From Clostridium ihumii AP5 (GTDB lineage: Bacteria > Bacillota > Clostridia > Clostridiales > Clostridiaceae), in NCBI RefSeq assembly GCF_000612845.1, contig NZ_CCAT010000062.1, positions 1 through 64,000 on the forward strand: a stretch of DNA of 64,000 nt, given 5' to 3'. Positions 1 to 9,410 of the stretch are shown piece after piece. Within the stretch, counting starts at the first letter, position 1, and every line of letters begins with the position of its first letter. Position numbers and translations under genes: made by a program. The notes under the pieces are model-generated. The model saw only the letters and a list, made by a program, of their open reading frames with translations, was not told where the DNA came from and searched no databases.

Positions 1-2
1 AA

Positions 3-35
3 ACTGTTTATGGCGGTTTTGGTGTTAGAAAATAG
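3..35 (+). CDS. 3' end of an upstream gene (partial)
   Basis: Frame 3 at the left edge encodes about ten residues ending TVYGGFGVRK before a TAG stop, and a strong terminator follows within ten bases. This suggests the tail of a gene that starts outside the window. The other two forward frames also stop nearby, so the assignment rests only on the terminator position and a plausible peptide. Confidence 0.35.
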   Translation, partial: TVYGGFGVRK

Positions 36-43
36 AAAAATTT

Positions 44-84
44 TAATTCAATGTTAAATTAAATTAACATTGAATTATTTTTTT
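44..84 (+). terminator. Rho-independent terminator
   Basis: A perfect 14-bp stem (44-57 with 64-77) and 6-base loop are followed by seven T residues. It closes the gene that enters from the left edge. From here to 313 the sequence is AT-rich. It holds one small hairpin at about 269-296, and presumably the promoter of the first KAS III-like gene. Confidence 0.85.
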
Positions 85-313
85 GAAAAAAATAAAATCA
101 AATTACATATGTAAATATAATGAAAAAATAATTAAAAAATAAAGTGAAGAAATATAAAAATTAATTTGAAAAATCAGAAAATATTGTTATAATGTAAGTG
201 AATAGCAAGAAATTTAATATAATATGTAAAAAAATAAAAAATATGTAAAGAGGCACAAAAAACTTACCTAAGAAATTTTTTTAGTGTAAGTATTATTTAC
301 GAGGGGGAGAAAA

Positions 314-1318
314 ATGTATAGAAATGCACATATAAAAGGAGTAGGAACTTATCATCCAGATATAAGGGTTAATAATGAGGAACTAATTGAACATTTTAAA
401 AATTATAATCTAGATGAACATTCCGAAGCTATAATGGAAAAATTGGGAAGAAACATTAGAACTTATGCAAGAGAAGGGGAGACAGGTATAACGATGGCAG
501 TAGAAGCTGCTAAAAATGCACTTGAAAATTGTAAATTAAAAGCAAGTGATATTGATATGATCATATCTGCAGCAGATGTGCCTGAGTATTTTTCACCTTG
601 TTGTGCATTAATAATAAGAAATAAACTACAAGCAAAAAACAGTGTAACTGTTTTTGATGTGAATTCTAACTGTACAGGAATGCTTACAGGAATAGATATT
701 GCAACTAAATATTTAAAAACTGATAGTAGATATAAAAGAATATTAATAACAGGATCATCGTTGGTAAATAAACTTGCAAAAAAAGATGATATTGTAGCTT
801 ATGGATGTTCTGGTGATGGAGGAGCAGCAATAATTCTTGAAGTGAAAGAGGAAAGTGAAGAAAGAGGATTTTTAGGATCTAAAATGTACACAGATGATTC
901 ATTCTATTGGTCTATAACAATGCCAGGTTGTGGTATGTCACAAATAGCTTGTGATTCAATTGAAGATGAAGATAGGCGAGTGCAATGGAAGCCATTTGAT
1001 TTTAGTTTTTTATCAGAAAAATGGAATGATGTAATAAGAGGAATTTTAGATGAACATAATTACAAACCTAAAGATGTAACGCATTATTTTATGTCTCAGT
1101 TTTCTAAAACTGACCTAGAATTAACTTTTGAAAAACTTGAAACTAGTATGGATAAAACTACATTTGTAGGAGATAAATATGGGTACACTGGATGTACAAG
1201 TCCTATTATGTCATTAGATGATACATTAAAAAAGAAAACATTTAAAAGTGGGGATATAGGAATTTTTTGTTCTGTAGCATCAGGATATACTATAGCTTCA
1301 CTAATATATAAATGGTGA
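314..1318 (+). CDS. 3-oxoacyl-ACP synthase III-like protein, copy 1
   Basis: A 334-residue thiolase-fold protein of the FabH (KAS III) family. Such enzymes transfer an acyl group to a cysteine and usually condense it with malonyl-ACP. The nucleophile is present as Cys120 in FDVNSNCTGM. The C-terminal part aligns without gaps to E. coli FabH. At the HQAN histidine the protein has Ser261 (SQFS), and at the GNTS asparagine it has Tyr291 (GYTG). The decarboxylative Claisen chemistry is therefore doubtful; an acyltransferase, acyl-binding or sensor role is more likely (inference). ATG 314 follows a GAGGGGGAG ribosome binding site. A chemoreceptor gene follows about 215 bp downstream, and the pair is repeated at 3402-5993. 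It is very unlikely to be the housekeeping FabH, because no fab genes are nearby. Confidence 0.8.
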   Translation: MYRNAHIKGVGTYHPDIRVNNEELIEHFKNYNLDEHSEAIMEKLGRNIRTYAREGETGITMAVEAAKNALENCKLKASDIDMIISAADVPEYFSPCCALIIRNKLQAKNSVTVFDVNSNCTGMLTGIDIATKYLKTDSRYKRILITGSSLVNKLAKKDDIVAYGCSGDGGAAIILEVKEESEERGFLGSKMYTDDSFYWSITMPGCGMSQIACDSIEDEDRRVQWKPFDFSFLSEKWNDVIRGILDEHNYKPKDVTHYFMSQFSKTDLELTFEKLETSMDKTTFVGDKYGYTGCTSPIMSLDDTLKKKTFKSGDIGIFCSVASGYTIASLIYKW

Positions 1319-1532
1319 TATAAATTGAAATTATAAGTAAAATCTGAAATGTTTAAATTAATAATTGATATAGATATTATCTTAAGACTGAAATTCATTA
1401 TAGGGTTTCAAACTCAAAATATAATTAAACTTATTCTAAATGATAATTAAAAGAAAATGTTATATAAAAGTTGACCTAATAATATTATTATTTGAAAATT
1501 CATATTGGAATTTTCATAGAGGGGGGAACGTG

Positions 1533-3065
1533 TTGAGTCAAGAAGGAAGTACTATTATTAAATATCAAAAAGAAACATTAGAATTTACTTTGAAAATGTA
1601 TGGTGTAAGTGGATTATCTAGCCCTATTTTATTTACAGTTTTAAAATTTGCGGGATTGTATCCAGAGGTGTCATGGATTAAACTAATTACTTTATTTTTA
1701 ATAGCTATTATTGAAATTGTAGCATTTAATTTATTTTATAAGAAAACAATGGATAATAATGAATTAAATTTTAAGTGGTTTAGTTTTTTAAAATTAGAGA
1801 TTTTAATTACATCATATATTAATTATATTCTTATATGTCTATTTATACCATCAAAGGAAATATGGATGTGTGTATTTGCATTTATGCTTATGTCAGCTAT
1901 ATTTTTAGATAATAAAATAAATGCATTATCAGTTGGAGTGGGTGTAATATGTCAAATTATTATATTTATAGTTAACCCAGCCACTATTCCAAATGAATTT
2001 GTTGTTAGGGAACTTATATTAAGAGGTGTTGCAATATATTTAGTTTATGCATCAATACTTACACTTACTATGTTTGCATCTAAAATACTTAGAGAAGTTG
2101 AAAATAATGAATTAAACTTAAAAAACAAAAATAATACTATTACAAATATGTTTGATAAAATTAAGGATTACTCAAAAACATTATCAAACTCTAGTGAAGT
2201 CTTATTAAATATATCAGAAGAAGAAAGCAAACGTTTAGATAGTTTAGTTAAAACTACAGAAATAGTTTCGGAAAAAGCTAATTCTGTTTTATCAAATACA
2301 GAAGAGAATACAGAAATCTTAAAGAATTTTTTAGAGACTAATAAAGTAATATCAACAAAGACTATTGATGTAAAAAGTGATTCAGATGAAATTATAAAGT
2401 TGTCAGAAAATAATGAAGCAACATTAAATGAGATAGTAGAGATTATAATGGATATTAAAAATAGTATTGATAGTACGTTTAATGCTACTAGGCTTTTAGA
2501 CTCAAAATCAAAAGAAATTGATAATATTATTAATTTAATAGGTGAAATTTCAAATCAAACTAATTTGTTAGCATTAAATGCATCTATAGAGGCAGCAAGG
2601 GCAGGTGAACATGGTAAGGGATTTGCCATTGTTGCAGATGAAATAAGAAAATTAGCTGAAAATACAAATAGTTCATTAAAAGATATTTCAAATATAACTA
2701 ATGAATTAAAAAATTTAATTGGAAATGTAGAAAATCTAATGGATAAAAATAGTGATAGAATAAATAATGGTGACACTATTATAAAAAATGCTGCAAATAA
2801 TATAAAAACTATGTTAAAAGATTTAAACAATTCAGGTGAAAAAATTAATGATATAAACGGATTAGCGAAAAATATTTTATTAGAAACAGAAAATATTTTT
2901 AATTTTAATAATGATATATATGAAGATACTAAAGAGACAATGAAAAGTTTTGAAGAGGTAAATACTTCTTTAGAAGAAACTGCTGCTATGAGTGAAGAAT
3001 TGTCAGCAAGTTCACAAGAACTTAGAACTATGGCAGCAGAAATGGAAAATCTTATGTTAAGTTAA
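1533..3065 (+). CDS. Methyl-accepting chemotaxis protein, copy 1
   Basis: A chemoreceptor of 510 residues. About six hydrophobic helices fill the first 190 residues with no sizeable extracytoplasmic ligand-binding domain, so sensing should occur in or at the membrane. The rest is a cytoplasmic coiled coil with the conserved hairpin tip [19 protein letters not shown] near residues 337-360, which in this family contacts CheA/CheW. The start is set at TTG 1533, six bases after a GGGGGG ribosome binding site. This gives an N-terminus like its paralogue at 4431 (both have a STII-YQK segment); an in-frame GTG at 1530 and an ATG at 1440 are less well placed. It probably acts with the adjacent KAS III-like protein. 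Confidence 0.88.
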   Translation: MSQEGSTIIKYQKETLEFTLKMYGVSGLSSPILFTVLKFAGLYPEVSWIKLITLFLIAIIEIVAFNLFYKKTMDNNELNFKWFSFLKLEILITSYINYILICLFIPSKEIWMCVFAFMLMSAIFLDNKINALSVGVGVICQIIIFIVNPATIPNEFVVRELILRGVAIYLVYASILTLTMFASKILREVENNELNLKNKNNTITNMFDKIKDYSKTLSNSSEVLLNISEEESKRLDSLVKTTEIVSEKANSVLSNTEENTEILKNFLETNKVISTKTIDVKSDSDEIIKLSENNEATLNEIVEIIMDIKNSIDSTFNATRLLDSKSKEIDNIINLIGEISNQTNLLALNASIEAARAGEHGKGFAIVADEIRKLAENTNSSLKDISNITNELKNLIGNVENLMDKNSDRINNGDTIIKNAANNIKTMLKDLNNSGEKINDINGLAKNILLETENIFNFNNDIYEDTKETMKSFEEVNTSLEETAAMSEELSASSQELRTMAAEMENLMLS

Positions 3066-3080
3066 AATAACTAGATATTT

Positions 3081-3114
3081 ATAAGTAGACATTAAAATGT
3101 CTACTTATTTTTTT
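3081..3114 (+). terminator. Rho-independent terminator
   Basis: Stem 3081-3090 pairs perfectly with 3099-3108 and is followed by a T run. It ends the first KAS III-like/chemoreceptor unit, so the second unit should have its own promoter. Confidence 0.85.
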
Positions 3115-3401
3115 ATGAAAAACTATAAGCTTTACAAAAAAACATACGATATATAATTATATTAAAAGAATTTTAAGAAATGTAATTGATTTCATTTAGT
3201 AATTGTTTTGTATAGTTAAAAATATGATATAAAATATATTAAAATGTAGAATGAATTTTCGAAAAAATACAAATGCATACACTTATCGACATACATAGTG
3301 GTAATTTTAAATTTTGTCAGCTAATGAATTTATAATAAAAAATTTAAGTTTGAAATTATATAAAATAATAATATTGTGTATTAACAATGAAGGAGGACAA
3401 C
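3115..3401 (+). other. Intergenic region before the second module
   Basis: Very AT-rich spacer carrying the presumed promoter of copy 2. I see no open reading frame, repeat or clear riboswitch. The ribosome binding site AAGGAGG lies just before ATG 3402. Confidence 0.5.
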
Positions 3402-4406
3402 ATGTATAAAAATGTACACATTAAAGGAGTAGGATCTTATCATCCTAAAAAGAAAGTTAAAAATGAGGAATTATTAGAGCATTTTAAAAAGTTTAATTTA
3501 GAAGATCATGCTAAAGGCCTTATGAATAAATTAGGTAGAGATATAAGAACACATGCAAGTAGTGATGAATCTACAGTAACTATGTCAGTAGAGGCTTCAA
3601 AAAATGCATTACAAAATGCTGGGTTAAAAGCTGAGGACATAGATATGATTATATCTGTATCTGATGCTGCAGAATATTTATCGCCTTGTTGTGCAATTAT
3701 GGTAAGAAATAAAATTGGTGCTAAAAATTCAACAGCAGTGTTTGATGTAAACTCTAATTGTACAGGAATGCTTACTGCAATAGATATTGCATGTAGATAT
3801 TTAAAAACAGATTCAAAATATAAAAAAATATTAATAGCTGGAGGTTCATTCATTAATAGCTTAGCAAGAGAAGATGATATAGTAAGCTATGGTTGTTTTG
3901 GTGATGGAGGAGCAGCAATAATTCTTGAAGTTAGAGAAGAATCTGAAGAAAGAGGATTTTTAGGTTCAAGAATGTATACTGATGATGAATATTATTTAAC
4001 AATAACATTTCCAGCTTGTGGAATGTCTAATTTAAATGACGAGGGAAGAACAAAAGAAGATAGACAATTACTTTGGAAGCCTTTTGATTTTAGCTTCTTA
4101 TCTGAAAAATGGAGTGAGAATATAAAAGCAATTTTAGATGAACATGGATATAATGTAGGAGACGTAACACATTACTTTATGTCACAATTTTCTAAGGCTG
4201 ACTTAGAGTTAACTTTTGAAAAACTTGAAGCAGATATGACAAAAACAACATTTGTAGGAGATAAGTATGGATATACTGGATGTACAAGTCCTATTATGTC
4301 ATTAGATGATGCATTGAAAGTTAAGACTTTTGAAAGTGGAGATCTAGGTATATTTTGCTCTGTTGCGGCAGGATACACAATTGGTGTATTGCTTTATAAA
4401 TGGTAA
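3402..4406 (+). CDS. 3-oxoacyl-ACP synthase III-like protein, copy 2
   Basis: A paralogue of the protein at 314-1318, also exactly 334 residues when started at ATG 3402. That ATG sits five bases after AAGGAGG; the ATG at 3387 lies upstream of this site and is rejected. It keeps the nucleophile in FDVNSNCTGM (Cys120) and has the same two active-site substitutions: Ser in place of the HQAN His (FMSQFS) and Tyr in place of the GNTS Asn (YGYTGCTS). The C-terminal 80 residues are almost the same in both copies, while the middle and N-terminal parts differ more, so the duplication is not recent and both copies appear to be maintained. The chemoreceptor start lies 24 bp downstream, so the two are very likely cotranscribed. 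Confidence 0.8.
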   Translation: MYKNVHIKGVGSYHPKKKVKNEELLEHFKKFNLEDHAKGLMNKLGRDIRTHASSDESTVTMSVEASKNALQNAGLKAEDIDMIISVSDAAEYLSPCCAIMVRNKIGAKNSTAVFDVNSNCTGMLTAIDIACRYLKTDSKYKKILIAGGSFINSLAREDDIVSYGCFGDGGAAIILEVREESEERGFLGSRMYTDDEYYLTITFPACGMSNLNDEGRTKEDRQLLWKPFDFSFLSEKWSENIKAILDEHGYNVGDVTHYFMSQFSKADLELTFEKLEADMTKTTFVGDKYGYTGCTSPIMSLDDALKVKTFESGDLGIFCSVAAGYTIGVLLYKW

Positions 4407-4430
4407 ATTTTATTTAGGGAGTGATAGTAT

Positions 4431-5993
4431 TTGGAATCAAGTAAAAATAGCTTAGTAGATAATACTAGTACAATAATAGATTATCAGAAAAATTCTTTAA
4501 AATATATTCTTATAATTTATTCAATAAGTGCATTAGTAGCGTCAACAACATTTATTACATTAAAGATATTAAAAATGTACCCAGAAATAAACTGGAGCAC
4601 ATTAATTGGATTTTTTATTTTAACAGTTTTAGAAGTTGTTGTCTTTCGAGTAATTCACAATAAAGCAATTGTAGATAATAAGCTAAATATTGAAATATTG
4701 CCTAAATTAAAATGTTTAATACTAGTTATATCTTATATAAATTATAATGCAATAGCTTTAATTGTTCCATCAAAAGAAATTTGGGCATCTGTATTTTATT
4801 TTATTCTTATAGGTGCATTATTTTTAGATAATAAACTAAATGTAGCTTCTATTATAATAAGTTTAATATCACAAGTTGCTATATTTATATTAAATCCATC
4901 AACATTACCAAGTAGCGAATTTATGGTTAGGGAACTTATTTTAAGAATGGTTGTAATAACATTAATTTCTACAGGAATACTGTTTCTTACAACTTTTGCA
5001 TCTAATTTATTAAAAATTGTAGATGGAAGAGAAAAAGAACTTTTAGAAAATAATCATAGAATTAATGATATGTTTAATCATATGAAAAATTATGCTGAAG
5101 TTTTATTGAATTCTAGTGAAACACTATTAAATGTGTCAGAAGAAGAAAATAAAAGATTAGATGATTTAGTAAATACAACAGAATCAATATCAGAAAAATC
5201 TCAATTGACACTTGATAATTCATTGGAAAGTACAAAAATATTAGATGAGTTTTTAAATACAAATAAAATAGTTTCTGATAAAACTAAAGATATAGAAGAT
5301 AAATCAAAAGAGATTATTAAACTGTCTAATACAAATGAAAAAAAATTAGGGGAAATAGTTACTATAATTTCAGGAATTAAAGAAAGCGTAGGAAGTACTT
5401 TTGAAGCTACTAGGCTACTTGATGATAAATCAAAGGAAATTGACAGTATTATTGAACTTATTTCAAAAATTTCTAACCAAACAAATTTGCTTGCTCTAAA
5501 TGCATCTATTGAAGCTGCTAGGGCTGGAGAATATGGAAAAGGATTTTCAGTTGTAGCTGATGAAATAAGAAAACTTGCAGAAAACACTAATGCTTCACTT
5601 CAAGATGTTAGCAATATAACAAATGAATTAAAAGGATTAGTTAATAATGTTGAAAGTCTTATGAATGAAAACACTGAAAGAATTGATACAGGAGATTTCA
5701 TTATAAATGAGACAGTTAAAAATATAAAAGTTATGTTAAAAGATTTAAATATTTCAGATGAAAAAATTAAAGAGATTAGTGGATTAATTGATGAACTATT
5801 AAATGAAACTGAAAATGTAGTTAACTTTAATAATGATATATATATTTCTACAAAAGAAACTATGGACTCATTTAATATGGTAAATGAAGCAGTTACTCAA
5901 ACAGCAGCTATGAGTCAAGAGTTATCAGCAAGCTCTGAGGAACTTAGAAGTATGTCATTAGAAATGAATAAACTTATTTCCAATGAAAATTAA
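4431..5993 (+). CDS. Methyl-accepting chemotaxis protein, copy 2
   Basis: A paralogue of the receptor at 1533-3065, 520 residues, starting at TTG 4431 after AGGGAGTGAT. It has the same architecture: about six membrane helices in the first 190 residues, no extracellular domain, then a signalling coiled coil with tip [19 protein letters not shown]. The membrane part has diverged more than the tip, which fits a change in the sensed input while the kinase-coupling interface is kept (inference). It is translated from the same likely mRNA as the KAS III-like gene 24 bp upstream. No other chemotaxis gene (cheA, cheW, cheY, flagellar) is in the window. Confidence 0.88.
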   Translation: MESSKNSLVDNTSTIIDYQKNSLKYILIIYSISALVASTTFITLKILKMYPEINWSTLIGFFILTVLEVVVFRVIHNKAIVDNKLNIEILPKLKCLILVISYINYNAIALIVPSKEIWASVFYFILIGALFLDNKLNVASIIISLISQVAIFILNPSTLPSSEFMVRELILRMVVITLISTGILFLTTFASNLLKIVDGREKELLENNHRINDMFNHMKNYAEVLLNSSETLLNVSEEENKRLDDLVNTTESISEKSQLTLDNSLESTKILDEFLNTNKIVSDKTKDIEDKSKEIIKLSNTNEKKLGEIVTIISGIKESVGSTFEATRLLDDKSKEIDSIIELISKISNQTNLLALNASIEAARAGEYGKGFSVVADEIRKLAENTNASLQDVSNITNELKGLVNNVESLMNENTERIDTGDFIINETVKNIKVMLKDLNISDEKIKEISGLIDELLNETENVVNFNNDIYISTKETMDSFNMVNEAVTQTAAMSQELSASSEELRSMSLEMNKLISNEN

Positions 5994-6008
5994 AAAAGAT
6001 AAATATTA

Positions 6009-6054
6009 ATATAGGAGAATTAGTATAAGCGTTTACTAGCTCCTATATTTTTTT
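6009..6054 (+). terminator. Terminator after second chemoreceptor
   Basis: Outer stem ATATAGGAG (6009-6017) pairs with CTCCTATAT (6040-6048), with an inner TAGTA/TACTA pairing, and is followed by a T run. Confidence 0.8.
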
Positions 6055-6168
6055 ATATCTAATATTATTACAACAACAAGAATATATAGAAAATTCAGAA
6101 AAATAATTTACAAATAGATGAAACAATGTTAATATAAGGTATAAAATTAAAAAAAAGAGGGTTTTACA

Positions 6169-6663
6169 ATGAAAAAAATCTATTAAAGTATTAATTTTAT
6201 CTACACTTATATTATCAAATTTAGTACCAGTTGTGGTATTTGGTAAATGTTATCAAAATTACAATAATATTGAAATAAACAATGCTATTAAAATGAATTG
6301 CAATAAATATGATGAAATGAGTTCAACTCTTAATGATTATTTTGATTGGCATTACAAAAATTTAAAAAATAATAATAAGTTTAAAGATGAAATTAATAAA
6401 TTTGTGCATGGATAAGAGTTGCTGAATTAAGAAGTTGGTTGCTGAATAAAGGATATGCAAAAGAATTAACTTGGCAATCAAATGCAAGGGAGGGTGACTT
6501 GGTTCAATTTTATAATAGTTCAAATAAACCATATCATAGTCTTATTATAACTTATAAGAGAAATGATGGACAATTATTTGTATCTGCACATACAAGTGAT
6601 TATTATAACAGGGCACTAGCAAATTATACTGAAACAAAAAAATATTTAATATTAACTAATTAG
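6169..6663 (+). pseudogene. Broken secreted amidase-domain (Amidase_6-like) gene
   Basis: ATG 6169 opens MKK but runs into TAA after five codons, because a run of seven A residues shifts the frame. Removing one A gives a good signal peptide (MKKSIKVLILSTLILSNL...) that continues in frame to 6415. A second frame then continues to 6663 with the sequence GDLVQFY, HSLIITY and HTSDYYNRAL, which matches the C-terminal half of the putative amidase domain common in clostridial secreted proteins. The part that should carry the catalytic Cys region is missing at the junction near 6405-6420. At least two lesions, a frameshift and an internal deletion, are therefore present. The A-run lesion could be phase variation or a sequencing error, but the deletion could not. 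Confidence 0.7.
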
Positions 6664-6672
6664 GGGGTGAAG

Positions 6673-7164
6673 ATTATAAAAAGTAATAAGTTAATTAGTA
6701 TTATTATTGTAATTATTATTTTATTTAGTACTATATTTTTTTACTTTATACAAAATAAAAAATATAGTGAAGAAGGTATTATAAAAGAATATTATAATAC
6801 TATTGATGAAACGAGAAATTTAAAAAAATACAATTCCTTAGTAATATCAGAAGATAAGTTAGATGATATTTCTGTATTTCCTGATATTGTTGAAAAAAGA
6901 GAACTTGTAGAAATAAAGGAGCTTAGTCCAAATGATCATGATGATTTAAAACAAATTATAAAGGAAAAGTATAGTGATTCAAAGGTAGAAAGAAAATTTT
7001 ATATGGTTGAATATAATATAAAATTTAAGAAGGATGTAGCATCACCAATTGAATCAGGAAATTATTGTGAAGTATTAGTGCTTGAAAAAAGAGAAAATAA
7101 ATGGTTAATAAACACTGATATTATTAAAGTTAATAAAGATACTGGAAATATTATTATAGGATAA
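6673..7164 (+). CDS. Membrane-anchored protein of unknown function
   Basis: About 163 residues: a short basic N-terminus, one hydrophobic helix (about residues 6-25), then a hydrophilic, charged extracytoplasmic part rich in Lys, Glu and Asp. I do not recognise the family; the size and shape resemble small secreted proteins with a compact beta domain of the NTF2 or DUF4829 kind, which is a guess. It begins just after the amidase remnant and may have been its partner. The start is unusual: the GTG at 6667 lies inside the AGGGGGTGA ribosome binding site and cannot serve. ATT 6673 (or ATA 6676) has the proper spacing. Confidence 0.6.
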   Translation: MIKSNKLISIIIVIIILFSTIFFYFIQNKKYSEEGIIKEYYNTIDETRNLKKYNSLVISEDKLDDISVFPDIVEKRELVEIKELSPNDHDDLKQIIKEKYSDSKVERKFYMVEYNIKFKKDVASPIESGNYCEVLVLEKRENKWLINTDIIKVNKDTGNIIIG

Positions 7165-7290
7165 TTTTATCAATAAGGTAGTTTTATTAAGGCTTTGTGG
7201 AAATACACCCTTTGCTTTAATATATAGAAGTTTATATTTTGATAATAAAAGATTAAAGTATTAAATAATGTTTTTAAAGGAAGTGATTTA

Positions 7291-8103
7291 TTGAGTTTAT
7301 TTATAACTATTAAGAGGGGGATGAATAGAACTAAAACTATCGTCATATTTCTTATGCTTTTTTTGCTTGCAATTTTTTCGTTTTATTTTCAAGCAATGTT
7401 GGATTTTGGAAATTCTGTTTCAACTTTAAGGTCTGCATATGAAAACACCATGCTCATTTCACTAGAATTAAGATTTATCATGTTAATAATGACATTGATT
7501 GGACCGCTAATTATTTCTTTTGCATTTGGAGATATTTATTTTGATGATTTAGATAGTAATTGTATTTCACTTATATTAACTAGAGAGGAAAAAAGGAAAT
7601 ATCATAGGAATAATCTTTTAGCAGTTTTTATCATATCATTTTTTATTATGCTAATTCCATTACTAATTAATTTAGGATTATGTATGTATACATATCCACT
7701 TACAGGCTTTGATAATAGTACATGTACACCAGCTTATGTTATTAGTAAAGCACCTGTAAATTCTTTGGAGTATTTAAGAATTTATAATCCACTTAGATAT
7801 AATATGATTTATATAATAACACCAAGTATTATTTTTGCACTTTTTGCCTCTGTAACATATTGCATATCTATTGTTATTAAAACCAATAAATATTTATGCT
7901 GTCTAATATCTTATGGAATATATATTGGATTTAACTTAATTTTAGAAAAGCTTCATATGGATAAATATAAATTGTTCAATTATATGAATCCATTAGCACC
8001 TAATATGGGATTACAAGGCTTTATAAAAGATGTAATTGTAATTATTATATTTATTTTGATACTATATTTTATTGGAGTAAAAAGAGAAATTGATATTAAT
8101 TAG
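7291..8103 (+). CDS. ABC-2-like membrane protein
   Basis: A 270-residue integral membrane protein with about six hydrophobic helices. A large loop between helices contains a Cys and several Tyr, and the protein ends with the charged tail GVKREIDIN. TTG 7291 follows AAAGGAAGTGATTTA. It is the first gene of a tight run that ends with an ABC ATPase (10127-10762), which fits the permease part of an ABC-2 type exporter. The organisation resembles bacteriocin or lantibiotic self-immunity and antimicrobial efflux transporters (inference). No bacteriocin structural gene was found beside it. Confidence 0.65.
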   Translation: MSLFITIKRGMNRTKTIVIFLMLFLLAIFSFYFQAMLDFGNSVSTLRSAYENTMLISLELRFIMLIMTLIGPLIISFAFGDIYFDDLDSNCISLILTREEKRKYHRNNLLAVFIISFFIMLIPLLINLGLCMYTYPLTGFDNSTCTPAYVISKAPVNSLEYLRIYNPLRYNMIYIITPSIIFALFASVTYCISIVIKTNKYLCCLISYGIYIGFNLILEKLHMDKYKLFNYMNPLAPNMGLQGFIKDVIVIIIFILILYFIGVKREIDIN

Positions 8104-8114
8104 GGAGAAGAATA

Positions 8115-8792
8115 ATGAATAAAAAGAGATTATGGATATTATGTATAATTACCATTATTACAATTTCAATTGTTACAGGAAAAAAAGTTAAAAGTTCATT
8201 TATAGAAATACCAACATTTGATGAAGAAATTAAGGCAAATCCGACAGTTTCATATAGTTGGCATGAAGATGAAATACTTAGAGCCACATATCCATACTAC
8301 TCATATGATATAAATAATTTAGATGATTTGAAAAAACAATCACATTTTATTGCTGACGTTATGCCTATAGATGATGGAACACTTGTTGCTTACGCAACTC
8401 TTAGAAAATGTAAAGTTATAAATACATTTAAGGGAAAAAGCATAGATGAAAATATATACATTTATGAACCTAATATATTTATGCATACAGACAATTATAT
8501 TTGTGAACAAGGATATATAAGTATGAAAAAAGATGAGAAATACATAGTGTTTCTTAAAAATATTGAAAATTCAGATAAAGTTTCTGATGAAAAACTTAGA
8601 AATGGATATTTATATACAAATCCTACTTTTGGAAAATATAAGTTAGGAGAAAAAGCAAAATTAATTGAACGAAATCCAGACAAAGATGAGATGCATTTTA
8701 ATGAGGTAATAGATTTGCCAGTATTTTTAATAGAAAATGAGAATGTTGAAAAATATAATTGTATATTAGGTGATATTGAAAAGACATATTAA
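8115..8792 (+). CDS. Exported or membrane-anchored protein in ABC locus
   Basis: 225 residues with one N-terminal hydrophobic segment (about residues 6-22) and no lipobox, then a soluble extracytoplasmic part. The mature region is rich in Tyr, Lys and Glu and contains a single pair of Cys. The family is not recognised. The gene starts 11 bp after the preceding membrane protein, with AGGGAGAAGA as ribosome binding site, so it belongs to the same operon. A soluble exported subunit inside a run of membrane genes suggests an accessory or substrate-handling role for the transporter (inference). Confidence 0.65.
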   Translation: MNKKRLWILCIITIITISIVTGKKVKSSFIEIPTFDEEIKANPTVSYSWHEDEILRATYPYYSYDINNLDDLKKQSHFIADVMPIDDGTLVAYATLRKCKVINTFKGKSIDENIYIYEPNIFMHTDNYICEQGYISMKKDEKYIVFLKNIENSDKVSDEKLRNGYLYTNPTFGKYKLGEKAKLIERNPDKDEMHFNEVIDLPVFLIENENVEKYNCILGDIEKTY

Positions 8793-8825
8793 TGATTTTG
8801 TTTAAGAATAGAGGTGCATAAATTA

Positions 8826-9410
8826 GTGAGTTTCAGAAGAGAAGTTAAAATGATAATTATGCTATTTATAAGTTTATATATATCAAAAGGATTTTATGAT
8901 AATTTTAGGATATTTGCTTTTTTCATACCAGTATATATATGGTTTTTATATGGTGATTTATTAGAATATTATAATAGTTATGTAGTTTCTAGGTTAACGA
9001 AAGCACACTTATGGGAAAAGAAAGTTACAATGGTTATTTTTGAATATTCCGCAATAGGAGCTTTAGTGTTAAGCTTAGATAATTTATTTATGTCTTTAAA
9101 TCCAGTTGAAAAATTCTTAATTGGAGCAGTATATTTGCAATATTTTTTGTTTTTATTTTTGGCAGGTGAAATTTTAATTTTATACAAGCTTAGTTATAAA
9201 AGAGGGATGATTATAACAGTAGTAGTGGGATTATGCTCTATGACAGAATTAAAAATAACAAGATTTTTATTAACACTTTATGATTTAAGAGGTACAGGGG
9301 GAACAAATATAAATAAATCAATAATATATTTATTATTAATAGATTTTATTATGTATTTTGCTTATTTTATTACAAATAAATTGAGAGGATGTAATTATGA
9401 AACTTCTTAA
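8826..9410 (+). CDS. Multi-helix membrane protein of ABC locus
   Basis: About 194 residues, nearly all in five or six hydrophobic helices. The ORF is open from GTG 8814, but that codon lies inside the ribosome binding site GAGGTG. GTG 8826 is properly spaced and gives MSFRREVKMIIMLFI, a good start for a membrane protein. Its last 14 bases overlap the next gene, which indicates translational coupling. It is probably one of the permease subunits served by the ATPase at 10127. Confidence 0.6.
   Translation: MSFRREVKMIIMLFISLYISKGFYDNFRIFAFFIPVYIWFLYGDLLEYYNSYVVSRLTKAHLWEKKVTMVIFEYSAIGALVLSLDNLFMSLNPVEKFLIGAVYLQYFLFLFLAGEILILYKLSYKRGMIITVVVGLCSMTELKITRFLLTLYDLRGTGGTNINKSIIYLLLIDFIMYFAYFITNKLRGCNYETS

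Noticed and set aside
314-1318. Housekeeping fabH
   Set aside because: Catalytic His and Asn are replaced, there are two copies each tied to a chemoreceptor, and no fatty-acid synthesis genes are near.
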